DNA of 27,301 nt from Lingula anatina. Lineage: Eukaryota > Brachiopoda > Lingulata > Lingulida > Lingulidae. The translations under genes and the position numbers were made by a program. Position 1 is the stretch's first letter. Every line of letters starts with the position of its first letter. The DNA is taken from positions 319,534 to 346,834 of the forward strand of contig NW_019775501.1 in NCBI RefSeq assembly GCF_001039355.2. Direction: 5' to 3'. Shown here in pieces: positions 1-9,074 of the stretch. The notes under the pieces are model-generated. The model was not told the DNA's origin and searched no databases. It saw only the letters and a list, made by a program, of their open reading frames with translations.

Positions 1-661
1 AAATACTGGTTGGAAGTTAAAATTGTATGATCTAAATTATTACTCTGGACTATTTAATACATTAGAGAGATGTACCAAACATAAACATGCAATATCCCCT
101 TTCTGATTTATTTATTTTTAATGTAAAAAGGAGACAAATTGTCTTTAAAATATAAAATCAAAATACTACTATTTATTTTCACTTATAGTTGACATGCCAT
201 TTAACATTGGGTTAAACTTAGATACAATAACAGCTTCTGCACATTCATTTTGGGATTTAGATGCCTAAAGAAATAGCATCTTTGTCATATGTCTTAATTA
301 CTGTGGTATGCCTAGATGTTAGAGGCACAAGAAATGTGCCCTCGGTAAGTCAAAAATTCGCCCTGGTCATTGTAATGTATATGTAATGAGACTAGTATCT
401 CCCACCATGTCCGTTTTTATTTAAACTTTCTTTGCTCTATAAACTAACCCAAACCCTGTCAGAGTCGACATATGAGCAACACTTGCAATTTCTGTCATCG
501 ATACCACTCATATTAGTTACAATTTCATGGCATATTTTGACAGACGAGCCTGACAATCGTTAAGATATACAACGAACACACGTAAATAAACATAAATCTC
601 TGTGCTTAATAAATATTTTCACTGGTGTCTTATCTCAAAGATTATTGTAAATGGTACTCAC
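1..661. other. AT-rich stretch without a recognised gene
   Basis: No protein family is recognisable on either strand. One weak candidate is a terminal coding exon on the minus strand, 264 down to 169: it follows an acceptor (TTTCTTTAG), stays open for 31 codons (residues NECAEAVIVSKFNPMLNG in the middle) and ends in TAG that overlaps an AATAAA. It could be the last exon of the tentative leftward gene starting at 705, but exon phases do not join directly (phase 2 against phase 0), so at least one more exon would be needed. A small hairpin GGCACA-5-TGTGCC lies at 324-340. Confidence 0.3.
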
Positions 662-705
662 AAATCCAGTAAATACTTCGCGGCCAGGCCATTCTTCGTA
701 TCCAT
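662..705 (-). CDS. Tentative first coding exon of a divergent gene
   Basis: Reading leftwards, an ATG in good start context (GGCC-ATG-G) opens fourteen codons, MDTKNGLAAKYLLD, and two further bases before a strong donor GTGAGT at 661-656. It lies about 235 bases left of the TCTCGCGAGA promoter motif, the distance expected for a 5' leader on the opposite side of ABHD13. The leader itself contains a second open frame of about 60 codons (roughly 894-712, lysine- and glutamate-rich, ending in GEEEGR and a stop). I do not recognise either peptide. This is an inference from start context, splice signal and promoter geometry only. Confidence 0.25.
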
Positions 706-938
706 GGCCACCCAAGCAGGTTTTCATCTGCCTTCTTCCTCGCCGGTGTTTATTGTTTGCCTGTCGTACATTTGCTGATACACTGTTTTACGCATGTTTT
801 TTGTAAAGGCTGTTTCTTTTTTCTTTTTGTTATCTGTCTTCGCTTCTTCGAAGGACTCCCAGCATAACTGAGCCTCCTGTTTCACGTTGTCCTTTCCCGG
901 CAGCTTGAACTGGTTTTAACTAGGTCGCAATACGAGAA

Positions 939-957
939 TCTCGCGAGATCCGGAAGT
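939..957. promoter_or_regulatory. TCTCGCGAGA (BANP-type) plus ETS promoter
   Basis: The exact palindrome TCTCGCGAGA (939-948) is followed two bases later by CCGGAAGT (950-957), a canonical ETS-family site. In animals the first motif is bound by BANP and marks TATA-less, constitutively active, often bidirectional promoters; the pair is typical of housekeeping genes. It lies about 100 bases before the best candidate start codon of the ABHD13 gene, so transcription of that gene probably begins between 960 and 1050. The motif is symmetric and could also drive the tentative leftward exon ending at 705. Confidence 0.65.
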
Positions 958-996
958 CTAGAGAGCTCAATTATGAAAATGGAGGTGGTTGTTGGT

Positions 997-1020
997 AAAC
1001 CTCCGCTTAAGCGGAGGTTT
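997..1020. repeat. Perfect 24-bp palindrome in the ABHD13 leader
   Basis: Arms AAACCTCCGC and GCGGAGGTTT flank a central TTAA, giving a perfect 24-bp palindrome directly downstream of the promoter motifs. In RNA it would form a ten-pair stem with a four-base loop in the 5' leader, between an upstream in-frame ATG at 973 and the candidate start at 1057. Confidence 0.8.
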
Positions 1021-1056
1021 TCTTTTTATTGTATTTTCCAAAAATGTTACAGAGCG

Positions 1057-4000
1057 ATGGCGAGTGCCGGGAATGATAGATTAAAGGTTGGTAAATCGCG
1101 GAAAAGTAGTGTTAACCTCGGGATAAATCAGGATAAATCAATTTTGGCGCGAAAATCCTCTTTTGTGTCCTTTTAAAAGTGGATTTTTTTTTTTTTTTTT
1201 TTTTTGCCCCAGCATCTCCCAGATGCACACTGGGGTCATAATTACTTAGCACATAATTCATCATTAAGGCCGCAAAGCCATTGCTTGCAAACCTGGGCTC
1301 CATAACTCGAAAGCATCGCCAATTGCGAATAACAATATCACCTTTTATTTCAAGGTTATTGCATGGGGCGAGTAAATTCAGAGTTACGGAAAATAGACGC
1401 TTGAGCTCGGTTGCAATTTTGTGATGCTTTTGAGTTACGGAGTTCAGGTCTGTACTATATACAGTATTGCTGTTGTCTTCAGGGTATAAAATTAATGTAC
1501 TACAGCCTACTGCAGGATCCAACTAAAATGCATTGGAAACAATCACAAACGTTATCCACATTGCAGGTGTACTGTACAACCTTCAGGACAAGTTACTCTA
1601 CTATCCTGAAGAGCCGGCACACTCCAGGATCTACGTAGAACTTCCTCAGGGCCTCAGTTACGAGAACATCTTCACACACACCTCTGACGGGGTACAGATC
1701 AACATGGTTCTTATAAAACAGCCACAGGGAAGGTTTGGAACGGCACCTACCATGGTTTTCTTTCATGGGAATGCTGGAAATATTGGGCATAGGTAAAGCA
1801 GTGCTTTAAATGCTTTTAATGAATTACATGAAACATGACATCAATTATCAGCATGGAGAATAAATCTGATCAGAATGTTACTAGCAATATGGAATACTAT
1901 ACTTCACAGAAATACAAAAAGGATCCTGGTATACATATGATTTTTCCTGATGTCTGAATCAAATATTTTCTTTTGATCCAGAAAAAAAAGAAAAAAGTTT
2001 TTCTTCCTATTGTTCATCTGATTTTTTTTTTAATGATTAATTTCCACTGCAGATTCATAAAAAAGGTGACATCAGGGGGTTCAGACAAACCAACCTTTTT
2101 GCCAGGAAAAGGTCAGATGTGGGTAAAAATTGATCTAGGTACATGGCTGTTTCATGGAAAAGGGTCCCCCTTTTTCAGAAAAAGCCCCCCCCCCTTTTTT
2201 TTTAAATCACTGACTTCAGGCCTGTGTCCATAACTTTCAGAATGATGAATGCTCACTGTTTGTACCTCTACTCTGGCTTCAATATTCTGTTGGTGGAATA
2301 CAGAGGCTATGGTAAAAGTCAAGGAAGCCCATCAGAGGAAGGTAAGCTCTCTCCAGGATCATTAGACCTAGGGCCAAAACTTTTCCAAGGAAAAGGTCCA
2401 TCCATCATTTGGACAGCCACCAGCTTCAAAGACTGCTGGATGGCTTAGGAATTTTTTTGAAAAATGTTGGCCTGGACTCCCTGAAACTTTGTAGGAAATT
2501 ACAGGTGGTCATTTTGGATGGCCTGTACCCGCAATCTTGGGAAAAGTCCTGCCTAGGACCAGTTTCATTCAAAAAGGATAGAATGAATTAATAAATGAAT
2601 GGATCAGTGGATGGACAGATTGGTAGATGGGTAGTTGCGTAATGGATTGATCAATGGTTTATAGTTACACTAAAAATAATGATTAAATAATAATAACCAA
2701 AAAAAAATAATAAATAAATAAATCGATAGATAAATATGAAAAAGATTATGAAGAAATGAGTCTAAATGTGCAACATCAATTTTCTTTACAGGTCTGTACC
2801 TGGATGCCCTAGCAGCAATGAAATATATTTTTCAAAGAGAAGACATTGACCACTCTAAAATAGTTGTGTTTGGGAGGTCTCTGGGAGGGGCGGTAGCTAT
2901 ATATGTATCTACCCATCCACACTATAGCAGGAAGATCTTTGCCGTGATTTTAGAGAATACATTTACCTCCTTGCCGCAGGTGGCTAAGGCATTATTTCAC
3001 TTAGGTTTTCTACAAAGATTACCAAACTGGAGTTTTAAAAACCAGGTGAGAAAACATATGCGTGATTTGTTTTGATTTTTGTGTATTTATTGACTAGGTA
3101 TTTATCTATTTATTATTATTGTAATTTTTTTTTTTTTGGGGGGGGGGGGGTGAAGAGATGTGTTTCCAACAGTTTACACCATATTGTTAGATTAGTTATC
3201 TCTATTCTAGGTGCATAACTTTGAAAGGAATGTTTGTCTGATTGTTCAGGTTACATATTAGAATAAGAAATCATGTTATTATCATAACTGACCTTGAAGA
3301 CCTTGATTCAATGATTTCAGTATCCATCTGTGATCCGTATCAGACAACTGCAGCTTCCTACTCTGTTCTTGTCAGGACAGAGCGATAATCTCGTCCCGCC
3401 TGCCATGATGAACGAGTTATACGATGTAAGTATTAATCGATCTGTGTGATGATAAACAGTTTGATGACCAACTTTTGGATCATTACTGTAAATAGGTAAT
3501 AATATAAATAATATATAATTATTAAATTTGTGCATGTACATATAATTCATATGGATGGATGTTTCAGAAATCTGGCAGTATACTAAAAAGACTGGTGAAG
3601 TTTCAAGGAGCCTCCCATAACGAAACATGGCAGAGCAACGGGTACTATGATGCTATAAATAACTTTATGATGGAGGTTAGTCAATTTGTGTAAACTTAAA
3701 GACTCATTTTGAACTCAAGTGGATCTGTCAGACAATTTGTATTCTTATAGATTGGGCAGATCATGGGACAAACTTACCTCTCAGAATATTTCAAAGCCTT
3801 TCTTTGAAAAATCAATGAGTGAATTGAAAAAAACTTGGAAAGCTCTATGCCTCTTACTAAGGAAATCTTATGCATTGTCTTTTTTCCTTATTATTCAAAT
3901 TTCCTTTTTTTTTTGACAAAATGATTAATATTTCCTTATTTAGTTAGAGTCATGTTGCAGTGGTTGCACACAGTTAAAATTTCATTGAATCTTCTAATTT

Positions 4001-4221
4001 TTCAAAGTTAAAAACACAAAACATAATGCTGCTCCCTCAAGTATGTAGATCTGTGTAATAATGATAAGTTTTTAGTTTATAAGGGTTCAACTGATTGAAA
4101 TTTGGCCTTTTTTTCTTTCAAGGTATACAAATCTAAGGTTGTGAGATCGTCTGCAGACACAAGGTTAGAACTAGGTGACGGTCAAGGTGATCATGTGGAA
4201 GGGGAGGTCAAGGTCATCTAA
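1057..4221 (+). CDS. ABHD13: ABHD13-like alpha/beta hydrolase, seven exons
   Basis: A serine hydrolase of the ABHD13 family; its physiological substrate is not well established. Exons: 1057-1090 (tentative), 1567-1792, 2241-2341, 2792-3045, 3321-3425, 3568-3675 and 4123-4221, all with GT-AG borders and matching phases, giving about 308 residues. Recognisable in order: LLYYPEEP near the N-terminus, oxyanion region FFHGNAGNIGHR, VEYRGYGKSQG, nucleophile elbow GRSLGGA with Ser150, GQSDNLVPP with Asp227, and GASHNETW with His257; the triad spacing matches vertebrate ABHD13. Exon 1 (MASAGNDRLKV) is chosen because its ATG has G at -3 and +4, its donor phase fits exon 2, and it follows the promoter motifs; an ATG at 973 is in frame with it. 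The N-terminal membrane anchor of vertebrate ABHD13 is not seen, so a TM exon may be missed or absent. From 1567 onward the call is very secure; exon 1 is not. Confidence 0.92.
1291..1449. mobile_element. MITE-like inverted-repeat element, copy 1
   Basis: A 160-bp element with terminal inverted repeats: the left end CTCCATAACTCGAAAGCATC matches, inverted, the right end read as CTCCGTAACTCAAAAGCATC. The interior lacks coding sequence. A diverged second copy lies at about 9693-9847. It sits inside the first intron of the ABHD13 gene model. Size, TIRs and lack of an ORF fit a non-autonomous DNA transposon; the family is not identified and no clear target-site duplication was found. Confidence 0.75.
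2584..2745. repeat. Degenerate GGAT/GATA and AATA simple repeats
   Basis: Within ABHD13 intron 3, a degenerate (GGAT)n-like run (2590-2640) is followed by AT-rich (AATAA)n/(ATAA)n sequence. A similar GGATGGAT-type stretch recurs at 18700-18760. No other content is seen in this intron. Confidence 0.5.
3125..3150 (+). repeat. Poly-T/poly-G homopolymer junction
   Basis: Thirteen T are followed directly by thirteen G in ABHD13 intron 4. The same T-run-to-G-run layout on the same strand occurs at 13418-13440 (T12 G11) and 23848-23878 (interrupted T-run, then G8). Confidence 0.8.
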
Positions 4222-5538
4222 CAGCTGACAACTTTCTTTTGAAATATCAGGCGGCCTTTGGGCTTTAAGATATCTTAATCATAAAGACATAAAGGAAGCT
4301 TTGTTGTATAGAAGTATAGTAAGAGTTGTGATTGGTTTAATTTATGAAAGTAAACCATGTCAGCTTTGAAACAAGTGAACAGCACAAGAACTGAAATTTA
4401 AAATCTGAAATTAAAAGTGAAGCATGGACACTCACCTGAAATTCAAGATGAAGCATGGACACTCACAAAGTATTTTTTTGAGTCAATAGAAATCAGTAAG
4501 AAAATTCAGATGACATAACAAATTTAAAAAAAGGAAAATGCAGTAGGTTTTAATTGCAAATTTTGTGCAGGAAATTGCTGCCTATGTCTTTATGGTGATG
4601 CAGAGTCAGCAATCTGGCTGCATTTGATTCATTTTACTTATTAACATTTCATTCATATATTATATCAACCAGATGATATGGGATCTTATGGCGTCAATGC
4701 GCAGTGTATGGGGCTGCAACTGTTGAACTCCACGGTAGGAATCGGTGATCATTATCTAAATATCACCTAAAAATACGGTTAAAATTCCATGGGTGGGCAC
4801 CCCACCCCCACCTCTCCCACCCCCATTGATAGCCTACAGACCTGTATATTAGGTTATATGCGATCTTAGCTGGGCAATTTAGCTTTAGGACGGACGCAGC
4901 CTCTTCCCAGAGATAATTATATATTTGTACACAGTTTAAAAATTATGCTAAAAATGTACGTCCAGTAATAAGAAATAAAATGTTATTAAGAAAAAAAAGT
5001 AATAAACATTGAGAAATGTATATATCGTATATTTCTTGGTATTGATTCTTAATATTTTACCAATTTTAAATAATAAAAATCTATGAGATTATATTTTATA
5101 TAGTATCAGTTAAGAATATTAATTTACAATGGATACATTTGATAAGTAATGATATTGCAAATTGTCATTCCGAAAACTATATAATATGCCTTTACCATAG
5201 AGTCTGAAATGTTGAGCAATTATAATTAATGATAAACGGCTTAAATAAATGACTTAAAATGGGTTATAAATTTTGAAAGTACCCTGTAAAAATGTACACA
5301 TCTTTTCTGAAGATAACCGCCCCTGACCTTAAATGTACGTATATGTGCTTGGTTGTGCACGTTAGAAATATTCCTTGACAACAAACTAGGCCGGATCGAA
5401 CTCGGGGTTATCAAATGTAAATAATATCTCGTCATGAGGCCAGTCGTTATATAAAACCCACATGTAGGTGAGTGTGAGCGTCTGAACCAAAATACTTGAC
5501 ACTGCCAGGGGTTAAAGCACCTATACAGGGCGTCCATC
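4222..5538. other. ABHD13 3' UTR and spacer before ADI1
   Basis: No gene is seen. Apart from the 31-bp tandem repeat, the stretch holds a C-rich run at about 4800-4825 whose minus strand has four G-tracts of three or more separated by short loops, a good G-quadruplex candidate. From 4960 the sequence is very AT-rich and contains AATAAA near 4975, a plausible polyadenylation signal for ABHD13. The ADI1 promoter must lie at its right end; no TATA box is evident there. Confidence 0.5.
4405..4466. repeat. 31-bp tandem repeat, two units
   Basis: Two adjacent 31-bp units (4405-4435 and 4436-4466) share CTGAAATT at the start and TGAAGCATGGACACTCAC at the end, with few differences between. They lie about 180 bases after the ABHD13 stop codon, so probably in the 3' untranslated region. 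Confidence 0.8.
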
Positions 5539-6756
5539 ATGGTGAGAGCGTGGTATCTGGAAGGTGATGACGGCGGCATCAAAGCTGTGTCGCAGGAGAA
5601 TGGCCGGGTGAAGTTGATTGGCGTGGATGAACTGACAGAGAAGACTGGGTTGTTATTCTGGACGGCAAGTAGATATAACAGATTATTTTCTTCGTACTGC
5701 TGTCGAACTAGACGTGAAGTACGTTTTACGTTTAGTCAGTCAACGTTTTCCCTCGTCCTGCTCTGACTCTTTTCCACATGCTCTCTTATCCTTTATACGC
5801 TTCCCTTCCTCCCTCCCTCTCTCTCTCTCTGTCTCTCTCTTTCTCTCTCTCACACACACTCCAACACGTGCACACGCACCAACACGTGCGCACACACAAC
5901 CAAGGCTGTAGGCTAAGGCGGGCAATGGGGGTATGTTTGTAGGCCCGCCTCCAGACATTTTTGCTTGAATCTACGGCCACGCACACGAGCGTACGCTCTC
6001 TCTCTCCCTCTCTCTCCCTCTCTCTCTCTCTCATGAAACGACTTTCTTGTATAAAACACAACTTTAAAACTTCCAGATAGATGTGGACAGCATAAAAAAC
6101 ATGAAAGAGAACGAGACGCTGAAGAAGATAAAGCAAGAACGCGGCTACACGTGGGAAGACGACATCGAGATCTCGAAGGGAACTCTTCCAGACTTCGAAG
6201 AAAAGGTGAGAGATAAAACACTGGGCATCTAGCTTATATTGAAGTGGAGGCGACGTTGAAATCAAAAAGCAAAGCTAATGTAAAAGGGATTAGAGGATGC
6301 ATTCCCCGTGCGTCTCTAGCCCAACTCCCCGACATTTTTTTTCCATAACCACTTGAGGATATCTTCGGAAACCACCACTGAACCCAAATCACTAACCTTT
6401 TTACTATAATAATTTCTTCTTCAAACAATTAAAATCAGATTTAGAATCACAAAATGCTCTTGAAAAAATTGTGTCTGTTAAGTATTACTTAACATTAAAT
6501 CAAATAAAAAAATATTTTCTAATAATTTGCTTTTTGTAGACGAAGGCTTTTGCCACGGAGCACATGCACCCGGATGAGGAAGTCCGTTTGGTATTGGACG
6601 GCACTGGGTTCTTTGACGTCCGCGATCGTGAAGACCGCTGGATACGTCTGCAATTTCAAAAAGGAGACATGATAGCGCTACCCCCCGGCATGTACCACAG
6701 GTTTAACCTCGGTTCAGACGAGGTAGGTTTACATCTGTGCATACGTGTGTGTCTGC

Positions 6757-6815
<59 letters not shown>

Positions 6816-7483
6816 TGTGTGTGTGCGTGCGTGAGTTTGTACATGCGTGCGTGAGGGTGTTCGCCAGCTTACAGGTACAGTCATTTTAAACGTGTGAGTG
6901 TGTGCGACAATGTATCTAACTTTTTGCTACCTCAGCACGATTAACATCATTTAATTAAGAAGCACATGTGATGTAGAAAGGTTATCACGAGATTCGAGAG
7001 TCAAATAAAATCGTTTGCTGATAATTTTGAGACATAGTTCGTAAAATAGGTCGATTTGAAAGTAGAGATAACCTGTACAAACAGATTTTACTTAGACTTG
7101 TAGCTAAGGTATTAATAGAAGCATTTTAAATTTCGTTTAAGTGGTTGTACCGCTTCTCTTAAGAGAAATATCAAGACAAATATGTGGACAAATTTACTAC
7201 AAAATTCAACTTAGTAAGAACACTGCGCACTGATGGACGACTCATCTACAAAGTCTTATAATTAAAAAATAGGAAATTGTGCAGACCCTAATTAGCGAAA
7301 GATGTTTTTGTCCGCAATGTTACTCTCAATGGATTGTTCCAGCTAGTTGCCCTCCTAGTTGTATATTTGTAACCAGTTATCTAACAACTTATCATGGTTA
7401 TGTTTCAGGGTTACCTTAAGCTCCATCGTATTTACTCCACCGTGCCGCAGTGGACTGCACACAACCGTATAGCAGACGACTAA
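5539..7483 (+). CDS. ADI1: Acireductone dioxygenase (ARD), four exons
   Basis: A cupin-fold metalloenzyme of the methionine salvage pathway, acting in cytosol and nucleus on acireductone; Fe2+ gives the keto-acid precursor of methionine. Exons: 5539-5664, 6077-6205, 6540-6722 and 7409-7483, all phase 0, giving 170 residues. Visible features: [11 protein letters not shown] at the N-terminus, [12 protein letters not shown], and the cupin metal site EHMHPDEE with His93, His95, Glu99, completed by His138 in PPGMYHRF, with the ligand spacing of the human enzyme (88/90/94/133); then [13 protein letters not shown]. Intron 1 has a GC donor (ACG|GCAAGT): joining it to the acceptor at 6076 gives LLFWT-IDVD, matching the family, while a nearby GT breaks the frame. 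The protein stops right after NRIADD, some 15 residues short of the usual end; no homologous sequence follows the stop. Introns 1 and 3 hold CT/GT/GA microsatellites. Confidence 0.94.
5808..5860. repeat. (CT)n microsatellite in ADI1 intron 1
   Basis: An interrupted pyrimidine run (CTCC then CT, ending in CACACA). A second (CT)n run at 5995-6032 lies about 45 bases before the acceptor of exon 2. Long open frames on the minus strand here come only from the repeat. Confidence 0.9.
6745..6836. repeat. (GT)n-(GA)n-(GT)n compound microsatellite
   Basis: GT repeats, about 40 bases of GA repeats, then GT again, starting some 20 bases after the donor of ADI1 exon 3. The rest of this intron (6840-7408) is unremarkable AT-rich sequence. 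Confidence 0.9.
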
Positions 7484-7685
7484 CTTGCAAGACAAGCCCA
7501 CACCGAAAAACGTTGCCAAGAGGCTGGTCCTGCACAGCGCTGGTCTTGCAGGCGCGGTACATTTTTATGTAAATCATTGGCCTAACTTTTTGAATAATTT
7601 TGGTATTTGTGGTTGATTGTTTGGTTTTCTAAGCCTCTTGTTTTAGCAATAATTTTGATAGAGTAAACGATGTCGGTCTGATATT

Positions 7686-7724
<39 letters not shown>

Positions 7725-8124
7725 GCATTGTCATGAATAATATAGATGTAAACTTTAAGAATTTACGAAATCCGCAATAATTTAAAGACAATTTCAGTTT
7801 TATACATGAATTTCCAAATGTTGTCATTTTCCGGTATAAGCAGCTCTTAGAGAAAAATAAAGACCTTATGCATAGTATGTAAAAGTTATCTTTGAAAATT
7901 ACATCTTGCATAAACATATTTTATTATTTTACGTAATCCATACCGATTTTCACACCACTACTGTACACTTTCTTCAAAGAAAACAATGCCAGCTGGGATA
8001 CAAAATAACCGCTCTTTACATGTCACATCGTAGTCGTCTTTAAAAGACATCCGTTATAGGAGAACACATAAGTTTACGTACATTATTTTTTATAATCATT
8101 ATCTATTTGTGAATAATACGATTT

Positions 8125-8235
8125 AAGTGGGCACATCGCTCCGTTAATGCAGTATTCCAAGAAGAAACCTTGCTTTTCTTGCACGGCAACGGTTTTGAAA
8201 CCTGTGAAGCAACAGGTTTACAGTAAATTTTAACC
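8125..8235 (+). repeat. Dispersed direct repeat, copy A
   Basis: Shares with 8729-8845 the ordered blocks AGTGNGCACA, GTTAATGCAGTATTCCAA, TTGCACGGYRACG, TTTNAAACCTG and AACAGRTTTACA, offset by 610 bases. Both copies are followed within 30-40 bases by a long dinucleotide repeat, as seen for short elements that seed or land beside microsatellites. No coding frame. Confidence 0.75.
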
Positions 8236-8258
8236 GGTTGTGTCTATGCTTGAACTTT

Positions 8259-8308
<50 letters not shown>

Positions 8309-8728
8309 TGTGTGTGTGTGTGTGTGTGTGTTAATAGATTAGAATTTATAATGTCACCAAACAGGTGCTTGTCTTGCCAACTTTTTAGGCCCAGCGGTTC
8401 ATCCCAGACAAAAAACCGCTCACCCTCTTACACACACACACACTTGTGCGCGCGGACNGGGGGGGGAACGAGATCGTTGCTGATATTAACCGACATTTCA
8501 AATAGTTCTCTAACTAGCTTCCTAGCAAATTGTAACATCAATATCAGAATGAATAATGCACGGAGACGAAATGAGCCTCAGGGTTTACAAACTGTTGCTG
8601 GTAGTTGTGTTTAAGGACGCTTCTTCCAGAACAAAACAAGAAGTTTATATAAATGTATTTTATTATAATATCTTTCTTGTTTTGAATTATAATTTTCGCA
8701 CAAGTTCTCAATTATCGTTTATTCAACC

Positions 8729-8845
8729 GGTTGAAGTGAGCACAATCATTCTGTTAATGCAGTATTCCAAGGTTGAGTCTTGCTATCTTGCACGGTGACG
8801 ACTTGTTTCAAACCTGGAGCGAAACAGATTTACATTGAATTTGAA
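8729..8845 (+). repeat. Dispersed direct repeat, copy B
   Basis: Second copy of the repeat at 8125-8235, the best conserved block being GTTAATGCAGTATTCCAA. It is followed by a (CT)n run at 8868-8930, whereas copy A is followed by (TG)n. Confidence 0.75.
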
Positions 8846-8894
8846 AGGGTCAAATATGCAGTGATCGCTCTCGCTCTCTCTCTCTCTCTCTTGC

Positions 8895-8934
<40 letters not shown>

Positions 8935-9074
8935 GATTTGGTAACTTGCCCAAAAATATAAATTTGAACTAAATTTTGTTGTTATTCATACTTTTAAATG
9001 GGCTAATTCTAAAGTGTTTATAAATTGAATAATACGATGATGGAGCGAAAGGTCTTCGTCTTACCTGGAATCCT

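Larger units (their letters stand above)
7484..9064. other. Spacer between ADI1 and the Cys-rich gene
   Basis: No gene is seen. The ADI1 3' UTR probably begins here, with AATAAA at 7856-7861 as one possible polyadenylation signal. The stretch holds a (TTTA)n run at 7685-7724, a direct repeat pair (8125-8235 and 8729-8845), a (TG)n run at 8267-8331, a (CT)n run at 8868-8930, and one undetermined base (N at 8458) beside a G-run, pointing to a hard-to-assemble spot. Confidence 0.6.

Noticed and set aside
324-340. Hairpin GGCACA/TGTGCC considered as a histone-type stem-loop
   Set aside because: Stem sequence and loop do not match the histone mRNA element and no histone gene is nearby.
1112-1522. 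136-codon open frame on the minus strand
   Set aside because: It crosses the MITE-like element and a poly-T run (read as lysines) and has no family motif; it overlaps ABHD13 intron 1.
5740-6265. Three overlapping minus-strand frames rich in RERERE
   Set aside because: They are translations of (CT)n microsatellites and antisense to ADI1 exon 2.
8240-8614. 124-codon frame with a VCVCVC run
   Set aside because: It is a translated (TG)n microsatellite and spans an undetermined base.
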